Below are positions 53,517-62,598 of a DNA stretch of 64,000 nt, piece by piece. Source of the DNA: Stenotrophomonas oahuensis (GTDB lineage: Bacteria > Pseudomonadota > Gammaproteobacteria > Xanthomonadales > Xanthomonadaceae); contig NZ_CP115541.1 in the NCBI RefSeq assembly GCF_031834595.1, positions 3,342,501 to 3,406,500 on the forward strand. The letters are read 5' to 3'. Position 1 is the first letter of the stretch. Each line of letters opens with the position of its first letter. The notes beneath the pieces are model-generated. The model was not told where the DNA came from, did not search any database, and saw nothing but the letters and a program-made list of their open reading frames with translations. A program made the position numbers and the translations under genes.

Positions 53517-54539
53517 TTACCCAGCGGTCACCGTCTCCAGAATCCGCTTGCCGGTCTCCTGCAGCTCCGCTTCCGCCTGCGTCTGCTGCTGCTTGGCCAG
53601 CTTCGCCGCCGGGCACTGTGCCAGCATGTAGTTGGCGTCGAAGTTCAGCTTTTCCACCAGGAAATCAACGAACACGCGCACCTTCGGCGAGACCAGTCGA
53701 CCGCCCGCGAACACCGCGTTGAAGTCTACTTCCGGCCCGGTCCAACCGGCCAGCACGCGCCGCACCATGCCCGATTCGATGAACGGCTTGGCCATCACGT
53801 CGCCGGTCAGCAGCAGGCCTTCACCGCACACCAGTGCGCCATTCAATGCCGACGGATCGTTCGCCACCAGCAGCGGATTCACCGGGAAATCGCGCAGATC
53901 CCCGCCGTTCTCACCCAACTGCCAGAAGAACCGGTTGTTGTTGAGGTTGCGCGCCTTGCGCATCGCCAGAATGCGGTGGAACTGCAGTTCGTCCGGATGC
54001 AGCGGTTCGCCATAACGCTCGATGTAGGCCGGGCTGGCAAACACCTGCGTGCGCAGACTGCCCAGCTTGCGTGCCACCAGGTTCGAATCCGGCAACGCAC
54101 CCACCCGCAGCGCCAGGTCCGCTTCGCCCGCAATCAGGTCCAGCTTTTCATTGCCCAGGTGCATGTCCAGCTGGATCTCCGGGTACTGGGCATGGAACTG
54201 CCCCAGCAGCGGCGCGATCCAGGTGATGCCGATGGAGTAGGGCACCGTGAAGCGCAGCCAGCCGCGCGGGCCCGACTGCAGCTGGCTCACCGCGCCTTCG
54301 GCTTCTTCCAGTTCGCGCGCGATGCGCTGGCAGTGCTCGTGGTACACCGAACCCGCCTCGGTCAGGCCCAGCCGCCGCGTGGTCCGGTGCAGCAGGCGTG
54401 CGCCCAGCCGCGTTTCCAGTTCCTGCACCTTGCGGCTGACCGTGGTCTTGGGCAGGCCGAGCGCGTTGGCAGCTGCAATGAAGCTGCCTTGCTCGACCAC
54501 TTTGACGAAGATCAGCGTGTCGTTGAGATCGTGGGCCAT
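53517..54539 (-). CDS. smeRv: LysR-family regulator of the SmeVWX-type pump
   Basis: A 340-residue LysR regulator. The N-terminal winged HTH is FVKVVEQGSFIAAANALGLP followed by KTTVSRKVQELETRLGARLL; the effector-binding domain begins near GWLRFTVPYSIG. It carries an unusually long C-terminal tail (KLAKQQQTQAEAELQETGKR...). Divergent from the smeU1VWU2X-like operon, exactly where SmeRv is found in S. maltophilia; SmeRv activates or represses that operon depending on its state. The name rests on synteny. Confidence 0.85.
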   Translation of the reverse strand: MAHDLNDTLIFVKVVEQGSFIAAANALGLPKTTVSRKVQELETRLGARLLHRTTRRLGLTEAGSVYHEHCQRIARELEEAEGAVSQLQSGPRGWLRFTVPYSIGITWIAPLLGQFHAQYPEIQLDMHLGNEKLDLIAGEADLALRVGALPDSNLVARKLGSLRTQVFASPAYIERYGEPLHPDELQFHRILAMRKARNLNNNRFFWQLGENGGDLRDFPVNPLLVANDPSALNGALVCGEGLLLTGDVMAKPFIESGMVRRVLAGWTGPEVDFNAVFAGGRLVSPKVRVFVDFLVEKLNFDANYMLAQCPAAKLAKQQQTQAEAELQETGKRILETVTAG

Positions 54540-54607
54540 GACGGAGTCCAGGTCAGAGGATGGAGATAGAGTGCCCGAAAGATTGTGCCGGGTACGGGAC
54601 GATTATT

Positions 54608-54650
54608 CCCCTTAATCCGGACTAATCAAGGGGGAGTTTGAGGACTAATC
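54608..54650. promoter_or_regulatory. candidate LysR-type operator in the smeRv/smeU1 region
   Basis: A dyad CCCCTT (54608-54613) / AAGGGG (54628-54633) overlaps a direct repeat GGACTAATC at 54619-54627 and 54642-54650 (23 bp apart). Its place between divergent regulator and target is typical for LysR sites. Confidence 0.45.
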
Positions 54651-54682
54651 TGCCCCCATTCCCGAATTGAAGGACCCTGGCC

Positions 54683-54910
54683 ATGCGCCTGCGGAACATT
54701 CTCGGCCACATGTTTGGTGGCCACAACACCTCGCTGGACCTGGCCATGACCGTCGAGAAGCGCCCGGGTCCGTTCTCCGACAAGGCTTTCCGCGAATTCA
54801 CCCCGGCTCCCCGGGCCCAGCGTGGCGGCACCGTCCGTCTCGCCCCCCGTCAGCCCGGCCGACTGGCCGGAATTGGGATTATCCCGGTTGCGGGAGTGAA
54901 AGTCCCATGA
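54683..54910 (+). CDS. small basic protein upstream of smeU1
   Basis: A 75-residue reading frame starting MRLRNILGHMFGGHNTSLDL and ending GIIPVAGVKVP. It has an AAGGA ribosome site 8 nt upstream and overlaps smeU1 by 4 bp (ATGA), so it looks like the first gene of the efflux operon. I see no signal peptide, membrane helix or known domain. It could be a real small protein, or a leader whose translation sets smeU1 expression. Not part of the operon as usually described. Confidence 0.5.
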   Translation: MRLRNILGHMFGGHNTSLDLAMTVEKRPGPFSDKAFREFTPAPRAQRGGTVRLAPRQPGRLAGIGIIPVAGVKVP

Positions 54911-55677
54911 GCGGGACGCTGGCCCCCGAAGTGCTGGTGCTGGGCGGCACCGGCAACGTGGGGCAGGGTATTGTCGCCGCGCTGCTGGAGGCCGGCAGCC
55001 CGGTGCTGGTGGTCGGCCGTGACCCCGGCCGGCTGGCCGCATTGCGCGAGCAGTTCGCTGACGAACCCGGTCTGGAAACCCTGCTGGGCTCGGTAGCCGA
55101 CGATGGCTCGGCGCGCGCGCTGGCCGAACGCGTCGCCCAGCGTCCGCGTGCGCTTGCAGCTGTGATCGCCAGTCTCGGCGCACCGCTGCGCTCGGCGCGG
55201 CTGCTGGACAAGTCCGCCGACTGGCTGCAGCAGCGCCTGCACACCGACCTGATGCCGCACGTCAACGCCGCCCATCACCTGCTGCCGTTGCTGCAGCCGC
55301 GCGCCGGCGGTGCCCACTACGTGGTCATCGGCAGTCCGTGCGGCATGCGCCCCTGGGCCGGCCACGGCGACACCTCGGTGGCTTCGGCCGCGCTGCGCAT
55401 GTTCGTGCAGGTGCTGCACGAAGAAGCGCAGGGTGTCGGCGTGCGTGCGCAGATGCTGGAAGTGGCGCACCCGGTCTGTACCCCGGTCAACGCCGCCAAT
55501 GCCTGCGCCGAATGGCCCAGCGCGCTGGCAGTCGGCCGTCGCGTGGTGTCCGTGCTGGATGACTGCCGCGACACCCGCCCGTTCCTGCGCTGTGACACGC
55601 GCGACAGCGTTCTGCCCAAGGGCCTGCTGAAGATGAGCGGCCCGGCACCCTGGAAAAACTCGCTCGACATGGCTTGA
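54907..55677 (+). CDS. smeU1: SDR-fold protein SmeU1, probably not catalytic
   Basis: A 256-residue Rossmann protein. The nucleotide-binding glycine motif is present (VLVLGGTGNVGQGIVAALLE), and Ser143 in VVIGSPCG matches the SDR catalytic Ser. The catalytic Tyr-x-x-x-Lys, however, is replaced: the aligned segment is DTSVASAALRMF, with Thr156 and Ser160. It may bind NAD(P) without catalysing. Gene order (small ORF, SDR, adaptor, RND pump, SDR, outer-membrane factor) identifies it as smeU1. Confidence 0.82.
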   Translation: MSGTLAPEVLVLGGTGNVGQGIVAALLEAGSPVLVVGRDPGRLAALREQFADEPGLETLLGSVADDGSARALAERVAQRPRALAAVIASLGAPLRSARLLDKSADWLQQRLHTDLMPHVNAAHHLLPLLQPRAGGAHYVVIGSPCGMRPWAGHGDTSVASAALRMFVQVLHEEAQGVGVRAQMLEVAHPVCTPVNAANACAEWPSALAVGRRVVSVLDDCRDTRPFLRCDTRDSVLPKGLLKMSGPAPWKNSLDMA

Positions 55678-55756
55678 CCTCAACCATTGTTGAGGTCCGA
55701 ACATGCGCCCCCTGTTGCAATTGCTTCCCCGTTACCACCCCCTACGGATGATTCCC

Positions 55757-56956
55757 ATGAACCTTTCTTCCTCTACTCCGATTGTCCGGCGCGTTGCGCT
55801 GGGTACCGTGACCGCCCTGGCCCTGGCGGTGATGGTCGGCTGCAGCGGCAGCCACGCTGAAACCGCCGCACCGCCGCCGCCGCAGGTCACCGCTGCGCCG
55901 GTGCTGATCAAGCCGGTCAGCCAGTGGGACGACTTCAGTGGCCGCGTTGAAGCCGTGCAGAGCGTCGAGCTGCGTCCGCGCGTCAGCGGCTACATCGACA
56001 AGGTCAACTACACCGAAGGCGAAGAGGTGAAGAAGGGGGACGTGCTGTTCACCATCGACGCCCGCAGCTACCAGGCCGAGTATGACCGTGCCCGTGCCGA
56101 GCTGACCCGTGCCCGCACCCAGGCCAGCCTGGCCCGCAGCGAATCGGACCGCGCCAAGAAGCTGTCCGACCAGCAGGCCATCTCCACCGAAACCTGGGAA
56201 CAGCGCCGCGCCGCCGCCGACCAGTCCGGTGCCGCCGTGCAGGCTGCACAAGCTGCACTCGACGCCGCCGCGCTGAACCTGGAGTTCACCAAGGTGCGCG
56301 CGCCAATCAACGGTCGTGCTGGTCGTGCGATGGTGACGGCCGGCAACCTGGTGACCGCCGGCGACAGCGCCAGCGTGCTGACCACGCTGGTCTCGCTGGA
56401 CACCGTGCACGTGTACTTCGACGCCGACGAAGGCACCTTCCTGCGCTATTCCCAGATGGCCCGCAAGGGCGAGCGCCCGAGCGAGCGTGACAGCGAACTG
56501 CCGGTGAAGGTCGGCCTGTCCGGTGAAGAAGGCTACCCGCACACCGGCAAGGTCGACTTCCTCGACAACCAGGTCACCCGCAGCACCGGCACGATCCGCG
56601 TGCGTGCGCTGCTGGACAATGCCGACCGCGCCTTCACTCCGGGCCTGTTCGCCCGCGTGCAGTTGCTCGGTAGTGGCCAGTTCGAGGCCATGCTGATCGA
56701 CGAGAAGGCCGTGCTCACCGACCAGGACCGCAAGTACGTGTACGTGGTGGACGACAAGAACACCGCGCAGCGTCGTGACATCGTGCTCGGTCGCGGTGCC
56801 GAAGGTCTGCGCATCGTGCAGCAGGGTCTGAAGGCCGGCGACCGCGTGATCATCGACGGCGTGCAGAAGGTGTTCATGCCGGGCATGCCGGTGCAGGCCA
56901 AGGCCGTGGCGATGCAGGCCGAAGCCAAGCCGGCAGCTGCGGTTGCTTTGAAATAA
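55757..56956 (+). CDS. smeV: RND efflux periplasmic adaptor SmeV
   Basis: A 399-residue membrane-fusion lipoprotein: signal ending ALAVMVGC, then the lipoyl half VELRPRVSGYIDKVNYTEGE, a long coiled-coil hairpin (about YDRARAELTRARTQASLARS through LDAAALNLEFTKV), KVRAPINGRAGRAMVTAGNL, and the beta-barrel and membrane-proximal domains. Closest in style to MexE. ATG at 55757 has GGA 8 nt upstream; an in-frame ATG lies at 55748. Confidence 0.92.
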   Translation: MNLSSSTPIVRRVALGTVTALALAVMVGCSGSHAETAAPPPPQVTAAPVLIKPVSQWDDFSGRVEAVQSVELRPRVSGYIDKVNYTEGEEVKKGDVLFTIDARSYQAEYDRARAELTRARTQASLARSESDRAKKLSDQQAISTETWEQRRAAADQSGAAVQAAQAALDAAALNLEFTKVRAPINGRAGRAMVTAGNLVTAGDSASVLTTLVSLDTVHVYFDADEGTFLRYSQMARKGERPSERDSELPVKVGLSGEEGYPHTGKVDFLDNQVTRSTGTIRVRALLDNADRAFTPGLFARVQLLGSGQFEAMLIDEKAVLTDQDRKYVYVVDDKNTAQRRDIVLGRGAEGLRIVQQGLKAGDRVIIDGVQKVFMPGMPVQAKAVAMQAEAKPAAAVALK

Positions 56957-56959
56957 CGT

Positions 56960-56984
56960 GCAGCCGGGCATGGCCCGGCTCTAC
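56960..56984 (-). repeat. SMAG/REP-like unit within the efflux operon
   Basis: GCAGCCGGGCATGGCCCGGC then TCTAC, 4 bp after the smeV stop and 100 bp before smeW. Confidence 0.78.
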
Positions 56985-57085
56985 ATCTGTCGCGCCCCAT
57001 GCAGGGGAGCTCGTTTCCACGGTCGCCAGCGGCCGTGGCGGGGACCTGCATGCCGGCGTTGGCGAAAACCTCCAGGAATCCCCTC

Positions 57086-60000
57086 ATGGACTTTTCCCGT
57101 TTCTTCATCGACAGGCCGATTTTTGCGGCGGTGCTGTCGATTGTGATCTTCGCCGCTGGCCTGATCTCCATACCGATCCTGCCGATCGGCGAGTACCCCG
57201 AAGTGGTGCCGCCGTCGGTGGTGGTGCGTACCGTCTACCCGGGCGCCAACCCCAAGGTGATTGCTGAAACCGTGGCCACGCCACTGGAAGAGGCGATCAA
57301 CGGCGTGGAAGGCATGATGTACATCAAGTCCGTGGCCGGTTCGGACGGCGTGCTGCAGATGACCGTCACCTTCCGCCCGGGCACCGACCCGGACGATGCC
57401 GCGGTGAAGGTGCAAAACCGCGTCGCCCAGGCGCAGGCGCGTCTGCCCGAAGACGTGCGCCGCCAGGGTGTGACCACCCAGAAGCAGTCGCCGACCTTCC
57501 TGATGGTGGTGCACCTGACCTCGCCGAATGGCAAGTACGACACCCTGTACCTGCGCAACTACGCCCGCCTGCACGTCAAGGACGCGCTGGCCCGTATTCC
57601 GGGCGTGGGTGATGCGCAGATCTTCGGCGGTGGTGACTACGCCATGCGCGCCTGGCTCGACCCGGACAAGGTGGCGGCGCGTGGCCTGACCGCCAGCGAC
57701 GTGGTCCGCGCCATGCGCGAGCAGAACGTGCAGGTCTCGGCCGGTCAGCTCGGTGCCGAGCCGATGCCCAACAGCCAGTTCCTGACCCTGATCAACGCCC
57801 AGGGCCGCCTGCGCAGCGAGCAGGAGTTCGGCGACATCGTGCTCAAGGCCGGTGAAGACGGCGAAGTGGTGCGTCTGTCCGACGTTGCCCGCGTCGAGCT
57901 GGGTGCCGGCGACTACACCCTGCGCTCGCAGCTGGATGGCAAGAACGCGGTGGGTATCGGCATCTTCCAGGCCCCGGGGGCCAACGCGCTGGAGATCCGC
58001 GATGCGGTGATCGGCACCATGGATGAGATGCAGAAGACCTTCCCGGCCGACGTCAAATACGAAGCGGTGTACGACACCACCATCTTCGTGCGTGATTCGA
58101 TCAAGGCCGTGGTCTCCACCCTGCTGGAAGCCATCGCCCTGGTGGTGCTGGTGGTGATCCTGTTCCTGCAGACCTGGCGCGCCTCGATCATTCCGTTGAT
58201 CGCCGTGCCGGTGTCGGTGGTGGGTACGTTCGCCGCGCTGTACGTGCTGGGCTTCTCGATCAACACGCTGAGCCTGTTCGGCCTGGTGCTGGCGATCGGC
58301 ATCGTGGTCGACGACGCCATCGTGGTGGTGGAGAACGTCGAGCGCAACATTGAAGAGGGGCTGTCGCCCACCGCGGCCGCGCACCAGGCCATGAAGGAAG
58401 TGTCCGGGCCGATCATCGCGATCGCGCTGGTACTGTGCGCGGTATTCGTGCCGATGGCGTTCCTCTCCGGTGTCACCGGTCAGTTCTACAAGCAGTTCGC
58501 GGTCACCATCGCCATTTCCACGGTGATCTCGGCGATCAACTCGCTGACCCTGTCGCCGGCCCTTGCTGCGCGCCTGCTCAAGCCGCACGGTGCGCCCAAG
58601 GATGCCCCGAGCCGCCTGATCGACCGTCTGTTCGGCTGGGTGTTCCGTCCGTTCAACCGCTTCTTCAAGTCCAGCTCGGAGAAGTACGAGCGCGGCGTGG
58701 CCAAGATCCTCGGCCGTCGCGGTGCGGTGTTCGTGGTGTATGCGGTGCTGCTGGTCGGTACCGGCTTCATCTTCAAGATCGTGCCGCCGGGCTTCATTCC
58801 GACCCAGGACAAGCTGTACCTGATCGCCGGTGTGAAGCTGCCGGAAGGCTCGTCCATTGCCCGCACCGACGAAATGCTGCGCAAGGTGGCCAAGATCGCC
58901 CAGGAAACCGACGGCGTGGCCCATACCATTTCGTTCCCGGGTCTGAACGCGCTGCAGTTCACCAACACGCCGAACACCGGTGTCGCCTTCATTCCCCTCA
59001 AGCCCTTCAACGAGCGTAACGGCCGTACCGCAGCGGAGATCAATGCCGAGATCAATCAGAAGATTGCCGGGCTGGGCGAGGGCTTCGCGTTTGCGATGAT
59101 GCCGCCGCCGATCCTCGGCCTGGGTAACGGCAACGGCTACCAGATGTTCATCGAGGACCGTGGCAACCTGGGTTACGGTGCGCTGCAGAATGCCGTGCAG
59201 GCGATGCAGGGCACCGTCGCGCAGACCCCCGGCATGGCCTTTCCGATCACCAGCTACCAGGCCAACGTGCCGCAGCTGGATGCGGAAGTGGACCGCGTCA
59301 AGGCCAAGGCCCAGGGCGTGGAGCTGACCGAGCTGTTCGACACCCTGCAGACCTACCTGGGTTCGTCGTACGTCAACGACTTCAACCAGTTCGGTCGTAC
59401 CTGGCAGGTGATCGCCCAGGCCGACGGCCAGTTCCGTGACAAGGTCGAGGACATCGGCAAGCTGCGTACCCGCAACAATCGGGGCGAGATGGTGCCGATC
59501 GGCTCGATGGTGACCGTGAAGGAAACCTACGGCCCCGACCCGGTGCTGCGCTTCAACGGCTACCCGGCCGCTGACCTGGCCGGCGAAGCCGACCCGCGCC
59601 TGCTGTCCTCGGCCGAGGCCATGAACAAGCTGACCGAAATCGCCGGCCAGGTGCTGCCGGCCGGCATGACCACCGAGTGGACCGACCTGAGCTACCAGCA
59701 GGCCACCCAGGGCAATGCCGCGTTCATCGTGTTCCCGGTCGCCATCCTGCTCGCCTTCCTGGTGCTGGCGGCGCTGTATGAAAGCTGGTCGCTGCCGCTG
59801 GCGGTGATCCTGATCGTGCCGATGACGCTGCTTTCCGCCCTGTTCGGCGTATGGTTGACCGGCGGTGACAACAACGTGTTCGTGCAGGTTGGCCTGGTGG
59901 TGCTGATGGGCCTGGCGTGCAAGAACGCGATCCTGATCGTCGAGTTCGCCCGCGAACTGGAAATGGGCGGCAAGGGCATTGTCGAAGCCGCGCTGGAAGC

Positions 60001-60259
60001 CTGCCGTCTGCGTCTGCGTCCCATCGTGATGACCTCCATCGCCTTCATCGCCGGCACCGTGCCGCTGGTGCTGTCGCATGGCGCCGGTGCCGAGGTGCGC
60101 TCGGTCACGGGTATCACGGTGTTTGCCGGCATGCTGGGCGTCACCCTGTTCGGCCTGTTCCTGACCCCGGTGTTCTACGTGGCGCTGCGCAAGCTGGTCA
60201 CCCGCAAGGGCGGCGGCCAGCTGGTCAGCCACGGCGCACCCACCGTTCACCACCACTGA
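57086..60259 (+). CDS. smeW: RND multidrug efflux pump SmeW
   Basis: A 1057-residue HAE1-family inner-membrane antiporter with 12 helices and two large periplasmic loops. MDFSRFFIDRPIFAAVLSIV is the family start; PGANPKVIAETVATPLEEAI, the proton-relay Asp pair in GIVVDDAIVVVENVERN and the TM10 Lys in GLACKNAILIVEFARE are intact. ATG at 57086 has AGGA at good spacing. Related pumps (MexF, SmeW) export quinolones, chloramphenicol and tetracyclines; the substrate range here is inferred. Confidence 0.95.
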   Translation: MDFSRFFIDRPIFAAVLSIVIFAAGLISIPILPIGEYPEVVPPSVVVRTVYPGANPKVIAETVATPLEEAINGVEGMMYIKSVAGSDGVLQMTVTFRPGTDPDDAAVKVQNRVAQAQARLPEDVRRQGVTTQKQSPTFLMVVHLTSPNGKYDTLYLRNYARLHVKDALARIPGVGDAQIFGGGDYAMRAWLDPDKVAARGLTASDVVRAMREQNVQVSAGQLGAEPMPNSQFLTLINAQGRLRSEQEFGDIVLKAGEDGEVVRLSDVARVELGAGDYTLRSQLDGKNAVGIGIFQAPGANALEIRDAVIGTMDEMQKTFPADVKYEAVYDTTIFVRDSIKAVVSTLLEAIALVVLVVILFLQTWRASIIPLIAVPVSVVGTFAALYVLGFSINTLSLFGLVLAIGIVVDDAIVVVENVERNIEEGLSPTAAAHQAMKEVSGPIIAIALVLCAVFVPMAFLSGVTGQFYKQFAVTIAISTVISAINSLTLSPALAARLLKPHGAPKDAPSRLIDRLFGWVFRPFNRFFKSSSEKYERGVAKILGRRGAVFVVYAVLLVGTGFIFKIVPPGFIPTQDKLYLIAGVKLPEGSSIARTDEMLRKVAKIAQETDGVAHTISFPGLNALQFTNTPNTGVAFIPLKPFNERNGRTAAEINAEINQKIAGLGEGFAFAMMPPPILGLGNGNGYQMFIEDRGNLGYGALQNAVQAMQGTVAQTPGMAFPITSYQANVPQLDAEVDRVKAKAQGVELTELFDTLQTYLGSSYVNDFNQFGRTWQVIAQADGQFRDKVEDIGKLRTRNNRGEMVPIGSMVTVKETYGPDPVLRFNGYPAADLAGEADPRLLSSAEAMNKLTEIAGQVLPAGMTTEWTDLSYQQATQGNAAFIVFPVAILLAFLVLAALYESWSLPLAVILIVPMTLLSALFGVWLTGGDNNVFVQVGLVVLMGLACKNAILIVEFARELEMGGKGIVEAALEACRLRLRPIVMTSIAFIAGTVPLVLSHGAGAEVRSVTGITVFAGMLGVTLFGLFLTPVFYVALRKLVTRKGGGQLVSHGAPTVHHH

Positions 60260-60284
60260 TTCCATTCCCCACGAGGTTATTGAA

Positions 60285-61022
60285 ATGACGACTGAAACCC
60301 AGAAGATCGCCCTCGTCACCGGTGCCACCCGTGGCATCGGCCTGGAAACCGTGCGCCAGCTGGCCCAGGCCGGCGTGCACACGCTGCTGGCCGGCCGCAA
60401 CCGCGACACCGCCGTCGCTGCCGCCCTCAAGCTGCAGTCCGAAGGCCTGCCGGTGGAAGCCATCCAGCTCGACGTCAACGACAGCGCCAGCATCGAGGCC
60501 GCCGTAAAGACCGTGGCCGAGCGCTACGGCCATCTGGACATCCTGGTCAACAACGCCGGCATCCTGGTCGACGACACGTCGCTGGCCCCGTCGCAGCAGA
60601 GTCTGGACACCTGGCGCACCACGTTTGAAACCAACGTGTTCGCGGTGGTCGCGGTGACCAACGCGTTCCTGCCGCTGGTGAAGGCTTCACCGGCCGGCCG
60701 CATCGTCAACGTATCCAGCATCCTCGGCTCGCTGACCCTGCACAGCCAGCCGGGCTCGCCGATCTACGGCTTCGCGGTGCCGGCCTACAACGCTTCCAAG
60801 AGCGCGGTGAATGCCTGGACCGTGCAGCTGGCCTATGAGCTGCGCGACAGCACCACCAAGGTCAACACCGTGCACCCCGGTTACGTGAAAACCGACATGA
60901 ACGGCGGTGAGGGCGAGATCGAAATCAGCGAAGGCGCGCGTTCCAGCGTCGGCATGGCGCTGATCGGTGCCGACGGCCCGAACGGCAGCTTCACTTACCT
61001 CGGTGAGGTGCTGCCATGGTGA
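60285..61022 (+). CDS. smeU2: SDR-family oxidoreductase SmeU2
   Basis: A 245-residue classical short-chain dehydrogenase with all key residues: TGATRGIG (cofactor), NNAG (90-92), Ser145 in VNVSSILG, and Tyr168/Lys172 in YNASK. The Arg in TGATRG and AGRNRD favours NADPH. Unlike SmeU1 it should be active; its substrate is unknown. It overlaps smeX by 7 bp. Confidence 0.9.
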   Translation: MTTETQKIALVTGATRGIGLETVRQLAQAGVHTLLAGRNRDTAVAAALKLQSEGLPVEAIQLDVNDSASIEAAVKTVAERYGHLDILVNNAGILVDDTSLAPSQQSLDTWRTTFETNVFAVVAVTNAFLPLVKASPAGRIVNVSSILGSLTLHSQPGSPIYGFAVPAYNASKSAVNAWTVQLAYELRDSTTKVNTVHPGYVKTDMNGGEGEIEISEGARSSVGMALIGADGPNGSFTYLGEVLPW

Positions 61023-62446
61023 TCCGTGTGTTGACCGTGGCCGTGACCAGCGCCCTGCTGGCCGGCTGCGTCAGCGTTGGCCCCAACTACCAGGCACCGC
61101 CGGCACAGCCGGTGGTGCTGCAGGGAGCGACAGCTGAGGTGTTCACCAGCGCATCGCCGGTGGCCAGCTGGTGGGCCCAGTTCGATGATCCAGTGCTGGA
61201 AGGGCTGGTGCATGATGCGCTCGGAGCCAACCTGGACCTGCGCATCGCCATGGCCCGGGTGCGTGAAGCGCGCGCGGTGTTCGTCGAGCAGCGCCTGGAC
61301 CAGCTGCCGCACGTCACCGCCGGTGGCAGTTACGACCGCCGCAAGCAGCCGGACGCAACGGCCGGTGGCGAGCGCATCTTCAGCGAAACCTATCAGCTTG
61401 GCTTCGACGCCGGCTGGGAACTGGATCTGTTCGGTCGCCAGCGCCGTGCCGCCGAAGCGGCGCGTGCCGATCTCGGTGCCGAGCAGGACAACCTCGCTGA
61501 CGCCCAGGTGACGGTCGCTGCTGAAGTGGCACGCAACTACTTCGAGCTGCGTGGCAGCCAGAAGCGGATCGACGTCGCCCAACGTACCCTGGTCAACCTG
61601 CGCGAGACCCAGCGCCTGACTGAAGCGCGCTGGGAACTGGGTGCTGGCAGCGAACTGGATGTGCAGAGCAGTCGTGCGCGGTTGAAGGCGATCGAAGCCG
61701 ACATTCCGCTGCTGGAAGTGGCCGAAGTGCAATCGCGGCATCGCCTGGCCGTGTTGCTGGGCCAGCGTCCGGATGCACTGGATGCGCGTCTGCAGCCGCA
61801 GGAAGTGCCGGCGTATGCGAAAGCATTGCCGCTCGGTGATACCACCGACCTGCTGCGCCAGCGTGCCGACGTGCGCAGTGCCGAACGTCGCCTCGCCGCC
61901 GCCACCGCGCGGGTCGGCGTGGCGACCGCCGACCTGTTCCCGCGAATCAGCCTGAGCGGCTTTGTCGGCTTCCTGTCCGGCGACGCCAGTGGCCTGGTCA
62001 ACGGCAACAACAAGGCCTGGTCGGTGACCCCGTCGATCAGCTGGGCCGCATTCGACTTCGGCACCGTGAAGGCACGCCTGCGCGCAAGCAAGGCGCAGGC
62101 CGACGGCGCGGCCGCCGAGTATGAAAAGGCGGTGCTGCTGGCACTGGAAGACACCGAGAACGCACTCACGCGTTACGCCAAGCAGCAGGCGCGGCTGGGC
62201 ATCGTGGTCGAACAGGCGCAGGCCGCACGACGTGCCGAGCAGCTGGCGCAGATCCGCTATCGCGAAGGGTCGGAAGATTTCCTGACCCTGCTTGATGCGC
62301 AGCGCACCCAGCTGGCGGCCGACGATGCGCTGGCCGCTGCCGAGTCGACGGTGAACGTCAGCGTGGTCGGCGTGTACAAGGCACTCGGCGGCTGGGGCCA
62401 GCAGCGTGATGCCACGCCGCCGGCTATCGCCGGCACGATGCGCTGA
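61016..62446 (+). CDS. smeX: outer-membrane efflux lipoprotein SmeX
   Basis: A 476-residue TolC-like channel of the NodT/OprN family. Signal TVAVTSALLAGC, then GPNYQAPP; the two OEP repeats are at about 50-250 and 270-465 (WWAQFDDPVLEGLVHDALGA, AGWELDLFGRQRRAAEAARA; WAAFDFGTVKARLRASKAQA, RYREGSEDFLTLLDAQRTQL). Last gene of the operon. Confidence 0.93.
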   Translation: MVIRVLTVAVTSALLAGCVSVGPNYQAPPAQPVVLQGATAEVFTSASPVASWWAQFDDPVLEGLVHDALGANLDLRIAMARVREARAVFVEQRLDQLPHVTAGGSYDRRKQPDATAGGERIFSETYQLGFDAGWELDLFGRQRRAAEAARADLGAEQDNLADAQVTVAAEVARNYFELRGSQKRIDVAQRTLVNLRETQRLTEARWELGAGSELDVQSSRARLKAIEADIPLLEVAEVQSRHRLAVLLGQRPDALDARLQPQEVPAYAKALPLGDTTDLLRQRADVRSAERRLAAATARVGVATADLFPRISLSGFVGFLSGDASGLVNGNNKAWSVTPSISWAAFDFGTVKARLRASKAQADGAAAEYEKAVLLALEDTENALTRYAKQQARLGIVVEQAQAARRAEQLAQIRYREGSEDFLTLLDAQRTQLAADDALAAAESTVNVSVVGVYKALGGWGQQRDATPPAIAGTMR

Positions 62447-62451
62447 GGTGG

Positions 62452-62481
62452 TGGGGAAGGGCGGAGAGCGCCGTCCTTCCC
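62452..62481 (+). terminator. possible terminator of the efflux operon
   Basis: GGGGAAGGGCGG pairs with CCGTCCTTCCCC with one mismatch, 5 bp after smeX. Only a short TTC follows, so it may be weak. Confidence 0.45.
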
Positions 62482-62598
62482 CTTCGTGTAGGTGTTTCCC
62501 GCGACCGCGTGCAGGGCGACGCCGCATTGACGGCATTGCCTCTCACGCGCTGCGCAGTCACAAGGCTAAATAGGCACCCCACCACAGGAAGTGTGCCG

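Noticed and set aside
56981..60493. Very long open frame (over 1100 codons) antisense to smeW
   Set aside because: High-GC codon bias produces long antisense frames; its His/Gln/Arg-rich composition matches no protein, and the sense strand encodes a complete RND pump.
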